NCBI GenBank assembly: GCA_012839385.1
Contig: DUNL01000134.1
Location: 1 to 34,145, forward strand
DNA: 34,145 bases
Direction: 5' to 3'
From: Clostridiaceae bacterium
GTDB lineage: Bacteria; Bacillota; Clostridia; Saccharofermentanales; DTU023
Of this stretch, positions 5,697 through 15,340 are shown in pieces. The position numbers and the translations under genes are program-made. The notes beneath the pieces were generated by a model. The model made no database searches. It was not told the origin of the DNA and saw only the letters and a list, made by a program, of their open reading frames with translations. Within the stretch, counting starts at the first letter, position 1. Each line of letters starts with the position of its first letter.

Positions 5697-8312
5697 ATGA
5701 GTTGGTCTAAAGAAGAAAACAAATCCTTTATTCGGAGAGAGGTCCACGGAGTTTTTTATGCCGCGGCTGCTTTGCTGTTGGCGCTGGCCTTTTACGCTCC
5801 TCACAAGTGGACCGGACCGATAGGTGGTTTCGCGCGAACCGTTGGCCTTGGGATTGTAGGTACTTCTGCCTATATTATTCCTGCCTTTCTAATTTATTTG
5901 TCAGTAGAATTCTTTCTGGAAAATGAGAGCCGAATGACTCGAGTGCGACTGATATGTATCGGTCTCATACTCCTTACTATTAGTGGCATGATTAGTCTCT
6001 GGTCCGAAGTTTTGCCGGAGTCCGGAGTCGTTACCGAGAATGTTTCTGCCTTACAGTTGCTCGGCAAACTATGGCAGCATGGAACCGGCTTAGGTGACGG
6101 TACCACCCCCGGTATCTGGAGCGGTGGCTTGATTGGAGGCTTGATAGGTATGGGGCTTAAAGCTGTTGCCGGTAAGACGGGGGCAATGGTTATTCTTATT
6201 GCTATGATCTTAGCTTTAGCGGTACTAGTATTTAATGTTTCTTATTCCGCCTATGTGCGAAAATCCGCTCAGGTCTTGAAAGAGAAACAAATTCAAGTTG
6301 GTGACAGTATCAGAAGCAAAATCCAGGATCGTAAAGACAGACAAAATGATATCGCTAAATATAATGAAACTAAAAATAGGGTTTTGCCTGCTTTTGATTG
6401 GAATGATAAACAGGTCAGCGGATCTGACGAAGTCGATTATCCTGATAATCTGAGACGGTCTACAGGAGAAGAAAAACTGGAGTTGCCGTTAACAAGAGAA
6501 GAGATCCAATATCGTCTACCTGAGGGTGACTTACGTACGTCTACGGACGACTATCCCGATGCGGATATTGATTATCCTATGTATAAAGGTGTATTATCTA
6601 CCGGTGCTCAGCCACAAGACACAGCGATTGCAGTTGATCCAACTGTGCGAGATGTTGCTGAGCCGGCGACTACGAAAGCTGGTGATCTTTCCGATCATAA
6701 GCGTTACGCAGATAAAGGCGCGGGAGATACAGTAGCTTCCGATTACAGTCGTAACAACTGGATAGACCGTAGCGCTGACACAGATGTTCCTACTCTGAGA
6801 AAGCCTGAGGTTAAAGGAGAGCAGCTAAGCCTATTTACAGAATATAAACCGTTCCCTCTCAGTCTCTTGAAGGCAGACAAATACCGTAAGCCCACTAGAG
6901 AGAATCTGAGGCATGTGCAAGAGATGAGTAGAAAGCTGGAGCAGACTTTGCAAAGCTTCAGCGTCGAAGCTAAAGTAACAAACTATACAAGTGGTCCTAC
7001 TCTAACGCGTTTTGAACTTACTCCCGGCCTCGGTGTTAAAGTAAGTCGTATCGTTAATCTTAGCGATGATATTGCCTTAAATCTTGCTGCCTACGGTGTC
7101 AGAATCGAGGCCCCCATACCCGGCAAATCAGCGATAGGGATAGAAATTCCTAACAAGAAGACTCAGCCCGTTCTTTTAAGAGGCATTTTGGAGGAACCGA
7201 GTTTTTTGAAACTTAGTCAGTCTGCTCCTTTGTTATCTGTAATAGGGCGTGATGTCGCGGGGCAACCTATTTACTGTGATATATCTAAGATGCCACATCT
7301 ACTCATAGCCGGCGCTACAGGTTCCGGTAAATCTGTCTGTATAAATTCTATGTTGATAAGTCTGCTGTATCATTCCTCGCCTCAGGATTTGCGCTTGCTT
7401 TTGATTGACCCAAAGGTGGTAGAGCTGAGTGTATATAATGGTATTCCCCATCTTTTACAACCTGTGGTAACAGATCCTAAAAAAGCTTTTGGGGTTCTTA
7501 ACTGGGCTGTTGTGGAAATGGATCGACGTTACAATTTGTTTGCCGACAGACAAGTCAGAGATATCGGTTCGTATAACGAAGTTATCAAACATTTCCCTGA
7601 AGAGGACCCTGAATATTTGCCTTTAGTTTTGATTGTAATTGATGAGTTGGCCGACCTGATGGCTACAACTTCCAATGAGGTTGAAGATGCTATTCAACGT
7701 CTGATGGCTAAGGCCAGGGCAGCGGGGATCCATGTGATTATCGCTACACAAAGACCTTCTGTTGATGTTATTACCGGGGTAATTAAAGCTAATATTCCTT
7801 CTCGTATCGCTTTTAGTGTAGCCTCACAAGTAGATTCCAGGACTATCCTCGATACAGGGGGTGCCGAAAAATTGTTAGGTAAGGGAGACCTGCTATATTT
7901 CCCGCAAACTTCTCCCAAGGCTTTACGCGGTCAAGGAGCTTTCGTCACTGACGCTGAGGTGGAAAATGTACTTAACCATATACGTAGTCTATATGGAGAT
8001 AATTATGATGATTCTGTCGCGGAGGCGATCGCCAACCCGGAAGCGGTAGGACAATCGGTAGACCAAGTGGCAGGTGAAGAAGAGGATGAATTATTTGATG
8101 ATGCTTTACGCTTGGTTGTGGAGACAGGTTATGCGTCTATCTCATTGTTACAGCGACGACTTACCATAGGTTATCCTAGGGCAGCCAGATTGGTTGACAG
8201 ATTACATGATCTTGGCTATGTAGGTCCTTTTGAAGGTAGCAAACCGAGGAAAGTACTGATTTCTATGGAACAGTATCTGGCAATGCAAGCGGGTGAGGAT
8301 ACTAAAGATTAG
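5697..8312 (+). CDS. ftsK: FtsK/SpoIIIE DNA translocase
   Basis: An 871-residue membrane-anchored hexameric motor that pumps chromosomal DNA across the division or sporulation septum. About four transmembrane segments fill residues 20-185. A charged, proline-poor linker spans about 190-390. The alpha/beta motor follows, with Walker A GATGSGKS at 539-546, Walker B ending in D649-E650 (LIVIDELADLM) and the RQR-like segment ARAAGIHVIIATQRPSVDVITG. The C-terminal winged-helix gamma domain (about 795-860, TGYASISLLQRRLTIGYPRA) is the part that reads oriented DNA sequences in the family. The length is normal. Whether it acts as FtsK or SpoIIIE cannot be told from sequence alone. Confidence 0.95.
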   Translation: MSWSKEENKSFIRREVHGVFYAAAALLLALAFYAPHKWTGPIGGFARTVGLGIVGTSAYIIPAFLIYLSVEFFLENESRMTRVRLICIGLILLTISGMISLWSEVLPESGVVTENVSALQLLGKLWQHGTGLGDGTTPGIWSGGLIGGLIGMGLKAVAGKTGAMVILIAMILALAVLVFNVSYSAYVRKSAQVLKEKQIQVGDSIRSKIQDRKDRQNDIAKYNETKNRVLPAFDWNDKQVSGSDEVDYPDNLRRSTGEEKLELPLTREEIQYRLPEGDLRTSTDDYPDADIDYPMYKGVLSTGAQPQDTAIAVDPTVRDVAEPATTKAGDLSDHKRYADKGAGDTVASDYSRNNWIDRSADTDVPTLRKPEVKGEQLSLFTEYKPFPLSLLKADKYRKPTRENLRHVQEMSRKLEQTLQSFSVEAKVTNYTSGPTLTRFELTPGLGVKVSRIVNLSDDIALNLAAYGVRIEAPIPGKSAIGIEIPNKKTQPVLLRGILEEPSFLKLSQSAPLLSVIGRDVAGQPIYCDISKMPHLLIAGATGSGKSVCINSMLISLLYHSSPQDLRLLLIDPKVVELSVYNGIPHLLQPVVTDPKKAFGVLNWAVVEMDRRYNLFADRQVRDIGSYNEVIKHFPEEDPEYLPLVLIVIDELADLMATTSNEVEDAIQRLMAKARAAGIHVIIATQRPSVDVITGVIKANIPSRIAFSVASQVDSRTILDTGGAEKLLGKGDLLYFPQTSPKALRGQGAFVTDAEVENVLNHIRSLYGDNYDDSVAEAIANPEAVGQSVDQVAGEEEDELFDDALRLVVETGYASISLLQRRLTIGYPRAARLVDRLHDLGYVGPFEGSKPRKVLISMEQYLAMQAGEDTKD

Positions 8313-8418
8313 ATTTGTCATAATTTAGTTTTAATTTGTAAATTTATGTATTAAAAATAGTAAATGCGGAGGACTTGTTTTTAATAGTTAATAAGTGTTC
8401 AGAACGGAGAAAATTTAT

Positions 8419-9282
8419 ATGGCGCTCATTATTGATGGAAAAGCACTTTCACGCAAAGTCAGAGCTAGAATCGGTGAAGAAGTAAAAGAATTAAATGCAG
8501 TCCAGGAAAGGGCTCCGGGTCTGGCTGTAATACAGCTGGGGGAAGATCCGGCTTCTACTATTTATGTCAATAGTAAAATTAAAGCCTGTACCGAGGCCGG
8601 TATTGAGTCTTTTGGTTATATCTTGAAGTCTGATACCAGTGAAGAAGAGCTTCTGACTTTAATCGCGGAACTAAATTCAGATCCCAGGGTAGATGGTATA
8701 CTTTGTCAGCTTCCTTTGCCAGATCAGATCAATGAGGAGAAAATAATTCTGGCAATTGATCCCGACAAAGACGTAGATGGTTTTCATCCTTTTAATGTAG
8801 GCCTTTTGTCCATGGGAAAGCAGGAAGCGCTGGTGGCCTGCACTCCTTTAGGTTGTATTGAAATGCTCAAAGAATATAAGATTCCACTGCGAGGGAAGAA
8901 GGCGGTAGTCATAGGTAGGAGCAATATTGTTGGTAAACCAATGGCTTATCTGTTATTAAGGGAAAACTGTACCGTAACCATTACACACTCACATACCCCG
9001 GTCGCGGAATTGCCTGAACTGTGCCGACAGGCTGATATTTTGGTAGTTGCTATTGGCAAACCGGGTTTTATCACTCCTGAGTACACTAATCCTGATCAAG
9101 TAATAATTGATGTGGGGATCAACCGGACGCGAGAAGGTAAAATTATTGGTGATGTTGACTTTGAGTCCGTAGCGCCGATAGTTCATGCGATAACACCTGT
9201 TCCCGGAGGAGTGGGACCCATGACAATAGCTATGCTACTAAAAAATACAGTGACTTCATATCGTAGACGGGTGGCTGATTAG
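8419..9282 (+). CDS. folD: Bifunctional methylenetetrahydrofolate dehydrogenase/cyclohydrolase
   Basis: FolD interconverts 5,10-methylene-THF, methenyl-THF and 10-formyl-THF in the cytoplasm, feeding purine and methionyl-tRNA formylation. The 287-residue protein has the signature STIYVNSKIKAC with catalytic Y49 and K53, GILCQLPLP, DVDGFHPFN, the Rossmann segment VVIGRSNIVGKPMA, and the C-terminal PVPGGVGPMTIAML. ATG 8419 follows CGGAGA (8405-8410). It overlaps the GTG start of cinA by one base. The 106-bp gap before it holds no convincing promoter. glyA at 31320 makes the methylene-THF that FolD uses. Confidence 0.96.
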   Translation: MALIIDGKALSRKVRARIGEEVKELNAVQERAPGLAVIQLGEDPASTIYVNSKIKACTEAGIESFGYILKSDTSEEELLTLIAELNSDPRVDGILCQLPLPDQINEEKIILAIDPDKDVDGFHPFNVGLLSMGKQEALVACTPLGCIEMLKEYKIPLRGKKAVVIGRSNIVGKPMAYLLLRENCTVTITHSHTPVAELPELCRQADILVVAIGKPGFITPEYTNPDQVIIDVGINRTREGKIIGDVDFESVAPIVHAITPVPGGVGPMTIAMLLKNTVTSYRRRVAD

Positions 9283-10586
9283 TGGATTTATTTAGAGTGG
9301 CTTTGCCAAATCCTGAACAAGAAATAACCAAGGCTGAGATAGTCTCCATCGGCACTGAATTGCTTTTAGGGCAGACCCTGAATACTGATGCTCGTGATTT
9401 GGCGCGTGAGTTATCTGAACTTGGTATTAACTGCTATTATCAGTCTGTAGTCGGGGATAATCCCGAGCGTATGGAAGAGGTAATAAGGCTTAGCCTTAAG
9501 CGTAGCGATCTTGTGATAACGACGGGTGGTCTCGGTCCTACCGAAGATGATATAACGATGGGTGTTTGCGCTAAAATAGCAGGCTCCGAGCTGGTTTATC
9601 ATGCTGAATCCGAACGTCGGATTAAAGAATTTTTCGCTATTCGGGGTCTTGTTCCCAGTGATAAGAGCAAAAAACAAGTTATGCTTCCTTCAGATGCGTA
9701 TATTATGCCTAATGACGCGGGAACAGCTCCTGGCGCGGTGTTTAACTTTGAATACAATGGCCAAACGCGCTATTTGGCGGTTCTGCCCGGACCGCCCATG
9801 GAGATGAATCTAATGTTTCAGCGTGAGCTGAAGCCTTGGTTAAAGCGTTATTCTCGCCATCATCTTCATCATCAATACATTCGCACTGTTGGCATTGGAG
9901 AAAGTCAGCTGGTTGCTAAAATAACAGATATTATTCATAATCAAGGACTAGTATCAATCGCGCCCTATGCTTCGGCCGGTGAGGTTATGTTGAGATTAAG
10001 CGTTATGGCCCCTCATGACATGCCGATTGATGAAGTTAACGCTCTAATCCAACCGGTAGCGGAGCAGATTAAAGAGCGTATCGATGAATATATTTATTCA
10101 GAGGACAATAAGCCTATGGCTGAAGTTGTGCTGTCACTATTGACTAAGGAGAAGGCCATGGTTGGTTTTGCTGAATCTTGTACAGCGGGACTGGCGGCAG
10201 CGGAACTGGCGAAGATTCCGGGAGCGTCCAGGGTTTTGTCCGGAGGCGTGATTACTTATTGCAACGAACTTAAACACTCATTACTGGGAGTTTCTCGGGA
10301 AATTCTAGCTAGGGAAGGCGCTGTCAGCGAGAGCTGCGCCATAGCTATGGCTGTTGGCGCGCGTAGCTTGTTAAAAACCGATTACGCGGTATCAATTACC
10401 GGGATTGCGGGGCCTGAAGGAGGCAGTGAGGTTAAACCCGTAGGCACTGTGTGGATTGGAATTTCTCATAGGAACGGTTCTTTTGCCCGAAGTTTTTTAT
10501 TCGCCGGTGATCGTAATCATATACGTAAAGTATCCGTCTTGAATGCTCTTGACCTTCTGCGCAGATGTCTTTTGAGTAGAGAATAA
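9282..10586 (+). CDS. cinA: CinA-like protein (MoaB-like domain plus PncC nicotinamide-nucleotide amidase domain)
   Basis: 434 residues. The N-terminal half is a MoCF/MoaB-like domain (IVSIGTELLLGQTLNTDA, ITTGGLGPTEDD, LPGPPMEM), described in CinA/COG1058 as an ADP-ribose/NAD-pyrophosphate hydrolase. The C-terminal part from about residue 285 is the PncC amidase (GFAESCTAGLAAAELAKIPG, SGGVITYCNELK, SITGIAGPEGGS), which converts NMN to NaMN in pyridine nucleotide salvage. GTG 9282 overlaps the folD stop by one base and is preceded by GGGTGG. In many Firmicutes cinA lies just upstream of recA, as it does here with one gene in between. Confidence 0.94.
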   Translation: MDLFRVALPNPEQEITKAEIVSIGTELLLGQTLNTDARDLARELSELGINCYYQSVVGDNPERMEEVIRLSLKRSDLVITTGGLGPTEDDITMGVCAKIAGSELVYHAESERRIKEFFAIRGLVPSDKSKKQVMLPSDAYIMPNDAGTAPGAVFNFEYNGQTRYLAVLPGPPMEMNLMFQRELKPWLKRYSRHHLHHQYIRTVGIGESQLVAKITDIIHNQGLVSIAPYASAGEVMLRLSVMAPHDMPIDEVNALIQPVAEQIKERIDEYIYSEDNKPMAEVVLSLLTKEKAMVGFAESCTAGLAAAELAKIPGASRVLSGGVITYCNELKHSLLGVSREILAREGAVSESCAIAMAVGARSLLKTDYAVSITGIAGPEGGSEVKPVGTVWIGISHRNGSFARSFLFAGDRNHIRKVSVLNALDLLRRCLLSRE

Positions 10587-10596
10587 GGTGTTAGAT

Positions 10597-12180
10597 ATGA
10601 AGAAGAGAAACCTTTCCAAAGATCTATCGCTGGTGACAATTGTAATGATGATTAGTCTTACCACCACTAAGATTTCCGGCTTCATCAGAGAAATAATCAT
10701 TGTGCCCAGATTAGGATATGGTCTTAACTCTGATGCCTATACTATAGGTTTTCAGATACCGGACTTGTTTTATCAGATGTTAGTTGGTGGAGCTATAGGT
10801 GCCGCGGTAACCCCACTGCTTAGTACCGCGGTAGCTAAAAATAAAACTCAACGTTTTTGGAAAAGTCTCAGTACATTTATTACAGTTTTAGTTTTGGTTA
10901 TGGTAGGAGCTAATATTGTTGGTGAGATATTTGCTCCGTATTTGATTAGGTTATACAATTCAAAACAAGCTGATGAAGTAATTGTTCTCGCGACTAAAGT
11001 AACCAGGGCTTTGTTCCCACAGACGATATTTCTCACCCTCAGTGGTTTGCTGATCGGTATTCTTTACGGCTATAGGATTTACCACAAGAATATCTTTTCA
11101 GCGTTTTTGTATAATGTGATATGTATTTTCTTTATTTTCTACTGGGGAGATAAAACCAGCCAAGGCCCGATCCGAGTTGCTTTTGGTGTTGTTATCGCGT
11201 CTTTTATCCAATTTACTTATATCTTGGTCCGTTCTCGTCACGAAGTAAGGCTTTATCGCCCGAATCTAGATACTAAAGATCCCGCTTTTAAGGCGATAGT
11301 GAGGCTGGCTATCCCTACGCTGATTTCGGGCTCTGTAATTCAGATAAATGCGATTATTCAGACCCATTTCGCGCATCAGTTTCAGGGAGCGGTAACCGCT
11401 CTTAGACATGTCCAGGTGACTCGTAACTTGCCTCTAGGAATAATAATTGGCCCCATTACCACCATAATGTTGCCAATTTTATCTTCCGAGCATGCCGTGA
11501 AAAACTATAAAAATATGCGTCGTATTTTTACCAATAGTATTAGACGTGCTTTATTCATGGTCAGTCCCTTTGTGCTGATATTTGCTGTTTTATCACAAGA
11601 TACCATCAGAGCAATTTTCCAGTGGCGTAGCGCGATGCCGGAGGGCAGAATAGCTATTGAGGCCGGCCTGCTACAAATTCATGCGCTGTCATTGTTGGTA
11701 GTAACCGGAATATCTATTTATAACGCGGCCTTTTACGCTCGTAAGGTTACTCGTATCTCGATCCTAACCTCAATTATATCTTTAGTTTTAAATCCCATTC
11801 TGTGCATTATTTTCGCTAATACATTAGGTCTGGGTTTATACGGAATACCCATTGCCAATGTGCTAAATGATTTTATCAGATTGATGTTGTTGTCATACCT
11901 ATATAAGCATCACATACCCCAAGCCAAGCCCTACAGGCTATTTCCTTTCTTTTTCCGTTGCCTGCTGATGTCACTACTTACCCTCATTGTTTTAATGGGA
12001 GTCAATACTATTCCAATTCATCCCAGCGGTAAAATATTACATATGTTAGTTTATGTGGCAAAAGCTTTGATAGGTCTTGTGACTTGGTATTTTGCCGGTA
12101 TTGCGATTAATTTACGTGAGGCTAGATTTGTTCAGAGTGAAATAAGAAGAATTTTAGGTTTTTCACCGGTGCTTGAATAG
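10597..12180 (+). CDS. murJ: MurJ/MviN-family lipid II flippase
   Basis: A 527-residue polytopic membrane protein of the MATE-like MOP superfamily. It opens with the family pattern TTKISGFIREIIIVPRLGYG and the QIPDLFYQMLVGGAIGAAVTP loop, then has about 14 hydrophobic segments through the C-terminus. MurJ moves lipid-linked peptidoglycan precursor to the outer leaflet. ATG 10597 is preferred over GTG 10588, because AAGGTG (10585-10590) would be its ribosome site. Firmicutes often carry several MOP flippases, so a polysaccharide or spore-wall role instead of lipid II is possible. Confidence 0.88.
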   Translation: MKKRNLSKDLSLVTIVMMISLTTTKISGFIREIIIVPRLGYGLNSDAYTIGFQIPDLFYQMLVGGAIGAAVTPLLSTAVAKNKTQRFWKSLSTFITVLVLVMVGANIVGEIFAPYLIRLYNSKQADEVIVLATKVTRALFPQTIFLTLSGLLIGILYGYRIYHKNIFSAFLYNVICIFFIFYWGDKTSQGPIRVAFGVVIASFIQFTYILVRSRHEVRLYRPNLDTKDPAFKAIVRLAIPTLISGSVIQINAIIQTHFAHQFQGAVTALRHVQVTRNLPLGIIIGPITTIMLPILSSEHAVKNYKNMRRIFTNSIRRALFMVSPFVLIFAVLSQDTIRAIFQWRSAMPEGRIAIEAGLLQIHALSLLVVTGISIYNAAFYARKVTRISILTSIISLVLNPILCIIFANTLGLGLYGIPIANVLNDFIRLMLLSYLYKHHIPQAKPYRLFPFFFRCLLMSLLTLIVLMGVNTIPIHPSGKILHMLVYVAKALIGLVTWYFAGIAINLREARFVQSEIRRILGFSPVLE

Positions 12181-12278
12181 TCTTTAGTGGGCATCTCGGA
12201 TCGGATTTAGCCAAATTAAGTTACGAATTATCGGGCTGTTCTTGACGAATGTATTGTCTGACAGCATGATTATACTGG

Positions 12279-12307
12279 TTGACAGTTGTTAATTGCTGGA
12301 CTATCAT
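12279..12307 (+). promoter_or_regulatory. recA promoter
   Basis: Consensus TTGACA (12279-12284), 17 bp, TATCAT (12302-12307). It predicts a start of transcription near 12314, inside the SOS box. It is among the strongest sigma-A-type matches in the window. Confidence 0.82.
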
Positions 12308-12313
12308 CAATGA

Positions 12314-12325
12314 GAACATACGTTC
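12314..12325 (+). promoter_or_regulatory. LexA (SOS) box of recA
   Basis: GAACATACGTTC matches the Gram-positive LexA/DinR core GAAC-RNRY-GTTC exactly. It sits 6 bp after the -10 box, where bound LexA would block RNA polymerase. This places recA, and probably recX behind it, in the SOS regulon. Confidence 0.9.
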
Positions 12326-12374
12326 ATGCTAGCGATACCTGACGATTATTATCGCTTTACTAAAAGGAGTAGAT

Positions 12375-13496
12375 ATGGCCAGAGGAAGAAAATCATCAAA
12401 GCACCGCCAAGAAGTAGAACCTAAGGCAAATGAGGAGAGAAAGAAAGCTCTGTCCGCAGCGCTTAGCCAGATTGAAAAGCAGTATGGTAAGGGAGCGATT
12501 CTAAAACTTGGTGATGAGGTGGATTATGAAATTTCGTCGATACCGACGGGCGCGCTTTCCCTTGATGTAGCGCTGGGTATTGGCGGTCTACCACGTGGAC
12601 GGGTAGTGGAGGTTTTTGGTCCGGAAGCCTCCGGCAAAACAACAGTTGCTTTACACTGTATAGCAGAAGCTCAGAAATTGGGCGGTATCGCTGCCTTTAT
12701 TGACGCCGAACACGCGTTAGATCCGTCTTACGCCGCCAAGCTTGGTGTCGATATAGACAATCTTATAGTGTCTCAACCCGATTACGGTGAGCAGGCACTG
12801 GAAATTACGGAAGAACTGGCACGTAGCGGAGCGGTTGATATTGTAGTAGTTGACTCGGTCGCCGCGCTTGTACCCAGAGCTGAAATAGATGGGGAGATGG
12901 GGGATTCTGTGGTTGGCTTGCAAGCCAGGCTTATGTCTCAGGCACTGCGAAAATTAGCGGCAGTGTTAAATAAATCACAGACTCTTGTTGTTTTTATTAA
13001 TCAACTGAGAGAAAAGATAGGAGTTATGTTTGGCAATCCGGAGACCACAACCGGTGGCAGGGCTCTAAAATTTTATTCTTCAGTTAGATTGGATGTCAGA
13101 CGAATAGAGACTTTACGTAGCGGCACGGATATTATTGGTTCACGTACTAGAGTTAAAGTTGTAAAAAACAAGGTCGCGCCTCCGTTCAAAGAAGCTGAGT
13201 TTGATATTATTTATGGCGAAGGTATTTCTCAAGAGGGCTGCTTGATAGATATGGGAGTTGAGCTTGATATTGTAAATAAGAGTGGCTCTTGGTTTTCTTA
13301 TCAGGGAGAGCAATTGGCGCAAGGGCGAGACAACGCCAGACTATATCTGATTGATAATCCGGAGATTTCTGATGAGATTGAGGCGAAGATCAGGGCGCAT
13401 TATGAGAGCTTGGACTCCAAAAAAGACCCTGATTCTAAAGCAGGTGAGGCAGAAATACTTGTCGACGATGTTGATGAATTGCTTGGTCTTGACTAA
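12375..13496 (+). CDS. recA: Recombinase RecA
   Basis: A 373-residue RecA. Walker A reads GPEASGKTT (residues 82-90), Walker B is [12 protein letters not shown], the L2/DNA-binding region includes [24 protein letters not shown], and an acidic C-terminal tail follows (DVDELLGLD). It forms filaments on single-stranded DNA, performs strand exchange and triggers LexA self-cleavage. A basic N-terminal extension of about 20 residues precedes the usual start region. ATG 12375 follows AAAGGAG (12362-12368). It is regulated by its own promoter and SOS box. No intein or frameshift is present. Confidence 0.98.
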   Translation: MARGRKSSKHRQEVEPKANEERKKALSAALSQIEKQYGKGAILKLGDEVDYEISSIPTGALSLDVALGIGGLPRGRVVEVFGPEASGKTTVALHCIAEAQKLGGIAAFIDAEHALDPSYAAKLGVDIDNLIVSQPDYGEQALEITEELARSGAVDIVVVDSVAALVPRAEIDGEMGDSVVGLQARLMSQALRKLAAVLNKSQTLVVFINQLREKIGVMFGNPETTTGGRALKFYSSVRLDVRRIETLRSGTDIIGSRTRVKVVKNKVAPPFKEAEFDIIYGEGISQEGCLIDMGVELDIVNKSGSWFSYQGEQLAQGRDNARLYLIDNPEISDEIEAKIRAHYESLDSKKDPDSKAGEAEILVDDVDELLGLD

Positions 13497-13523
13497 TGTG
13501 GCGCACAGCCAGAACCAACTGCG

Positions 13524-13994
13524 ATGTCTGAGAAAACTTTTGATAAATTACGTGAGAAAGCTGTTAAATACTTAGGGCTAAGGCGCGCGAAATCCAGCGG
13601 GCAAATAAGACAGCGCTTGCGTCGCGAGACCTCTGACGAAGAGCTGATTGAGGCAGTAGTAGCTTATTTACAGGACATTGATTATGTCAATGATCGTAGA
13701 GCTGGGCAGTTGATGATGAAAAGTTTCCGGGGGCGTCGTTCACGTTCGAGATTTGCTGTTCAATATTCTTTGCGGCAGAAGGGAATACCAGGAAATATAG
13801 CAGAGGAACTTGCTAATTCCGGACCCGCGGATCATGAGTCCGCGGCTGAATTAATTCGGTCACAGTTTAATAGTATCAATGAAGACGATCGTCAGCGCGC
13901 ATCCACTCTGCTACGCAGAAGAGGTTATAACTATGAGGTAATTACGGAAGTGGTTAACAAATGTCTGGCAGAAAACAGGTCGACACAACAATGA
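13524..13994 (+). CDS. recX: RecA regulator RecX
   Basis: A 156-residue, highly basic helical protein made of RecX-type three-helix repeats (KYLGLRRAKSSGQIRQRL, YLQDIDYVNDRRAGQ, SLRQKGIPGNIAEEL, TLLRRRGYNYEVITEVV). RecX binds and limits RecA filaments. It starts 27 bp after recA and so is probably co-transcribed and SOS-induced. No good Shine-Dalgarno precedes ATG 13524, consistent with low, perhaps coupled, translation. Its stop overlaps the rimO start (ATGA). Confidence 0.92.
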   Translation: MSEKTFDKLREKAVKYLGLRRAKSSGQIRQRLRRETSDEELIEAVVAYLQDIDYVNDRRAGQLMMKSFRGRRSRSRFAVQYSLRQKGIPGNIAEELANSGPADHESAAELIRSQFNSINEDDRQRASTLLRRRGYNYEVITEVVNKCLAENRSTQQ

Positions 13995-15340
13995 AATTCT
14001 TTTTGTTAACTCTAGGTTGTCCCAAGAATCAAGTGGACGCGGAGTATATGAGTGCCCAGCTCTGTAAGGCTGGGTTTGTTGCTTGTAGCGATCCTGAGGA
14101 TGCTGATGTTCTGATTGTCAATACTTGTTCCTTTATTGAAACGGCCAGGGCGGAAGCCGCTGAGAATATCTTAGATTTGTTGCCTTATAAAAAACCCCAA
14201 GGCAATGCTTCTTTTTTAATTATTACCGGTTGTCTGCCTCAAATGATAGGACAGGAAATATATGATGCTTTGCCTGAAGTAGATACTATCCTGGGAACAG
14301 CGGAATATAGTTTAATTGTAGAAGCAGTTCACGGCCTTATGGCAGGAACTTGGCCCGCGGGCAGACTACCACGGGGAGTTGGCGGACTTGCCCATGTCCG
14401 GGGGGAACGGATACCGGCTCATCGCCAATACGCTTGGCTTAAGATAGCTGAGGGTTGTTCCAATCATTGTACTTACTGCGCGATACCTTCCATCAGAGGC
14501 ACCCAGATTTCACAACCCATTTCTGCACTTAGCGAAGAGGCGTTGGCTTTGACAGAGTTGGGAGTAAAGGAACTGATATTAGTGGCGCAGGATACTACGA
14601 GGTATGGACAAGATTTATACGGTAAACCGACTCTAGACCTTCTATTGCGGGATTTAGATGAGAAGCTCCCGTCTAATGTTTGGATCAGAACTATGTATTT
14701 CTACGCGGATGCGATAACTGATAGTCTGATTGAGACCATGGCAAGTTCGCCCAGAATTCTTAATTATATTGATATTCCCATTCAACATGCCTCGGATCGA
14801 ATCCTGAAACAGATGGGGCGGTCTGAGACATCGGCGATAATTAAGGAAAAGATCGCTAAACTTAGAGCGATGTTGCCCGGACTTATTTTGCGAACTACGG
14901 TTATGGTTGGCTTTCCCGGTGAATCTGATGAGGATATTGAAGAACTGTTAAGCTTAATGGAAGAAGTAAAGTTTGACCGACTTGGTTGCTTTATCTTCTC
15001 ACCTGAAAAGGGTACCGCGGCAATGCGCATGCCAAATAAAGTAGCGGCTGGCGTGGCCGAAGATCGTTATGATAAAGTAATGTCATTACAAAGGCAAATT
15101 GAATTGGACAAAAACAAAGAACGTATTGGTTCAGTTACTGATGTTATCTTTAGCGACTATGAACAAGGTGATATACTCTATCAAGGAAGAAGTTATGGCG
15201 AAGCGCCTGATGTCGATCCTATAATATGGGTGGCTGCTACTGTTCCCGATCTGGATCTTAGTAAACGACATCCGGTTCGCATCATAGATGTAGATAATTA
15301 TTCTCTTACGGGGGTTACTGATTATGAATATCGCGAATAA
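13991..15340 (+). CDS. rimO: Ribosomal protein S12 methylthiotransferase RimO
   Basis: A 449-residue radical SAM methylthiotransferase that modifies an aspartate of ribosomal protein S12. It has the N-terminal MTTase domain with cluster cysteines C10, C46 and C81 (LGCPKNQVDAE, NTCSFI, GCLPQ). The radical-SAM motif CxxxCxxC sits at C156, C160 and C163 (CSNHCTYC), and a C-terminal TRAM domain starts near residue 375. The LGCPKNQVD signature separates RimO from MiaB. ATG 13991 overlaps the recX stop. The in-frame ATG 13961 would add a non-conserved ten residues. Confidence 0.96.
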   Translation: MKFFLLTLGCPKNQVDAEYMSAQLCKAGFVACSDPEDADVLIVNTCSFIETARAEAAENILDLLPYKKPQGNASFLIITGCLPQMIGQEIYDALPEVDTILGTAEYSLIVEAVHGLMAGTWPAGRLPRGVGGLAHVRGERIPAHRQYAWLKIAEGCSNHCTYCAIPSIRGTQISQPISALSEEALALTELGVKELILVAQDTTRYGQDLYGKPTLDLLLRDLDEKLPSNVWIRTMYFYADAITDSLIETMASSPRILNYIDIPIQHASDRILKQMGRSETSAIIKEKIAKLRAMLPGLILRTTVMVGFPGESDEDIEELLSLMEEVKFDRLGCFIFSPEKGTAAMRMPNKVAAGVAEDRYDKVMSLQRQIELDKNKERIGSVTDVIFSDYEQGDILYQGRSYGEAPDVDPIIWVAATVPDLDLSKRHPVRIIDVDNYSLTGVTDYEYRE

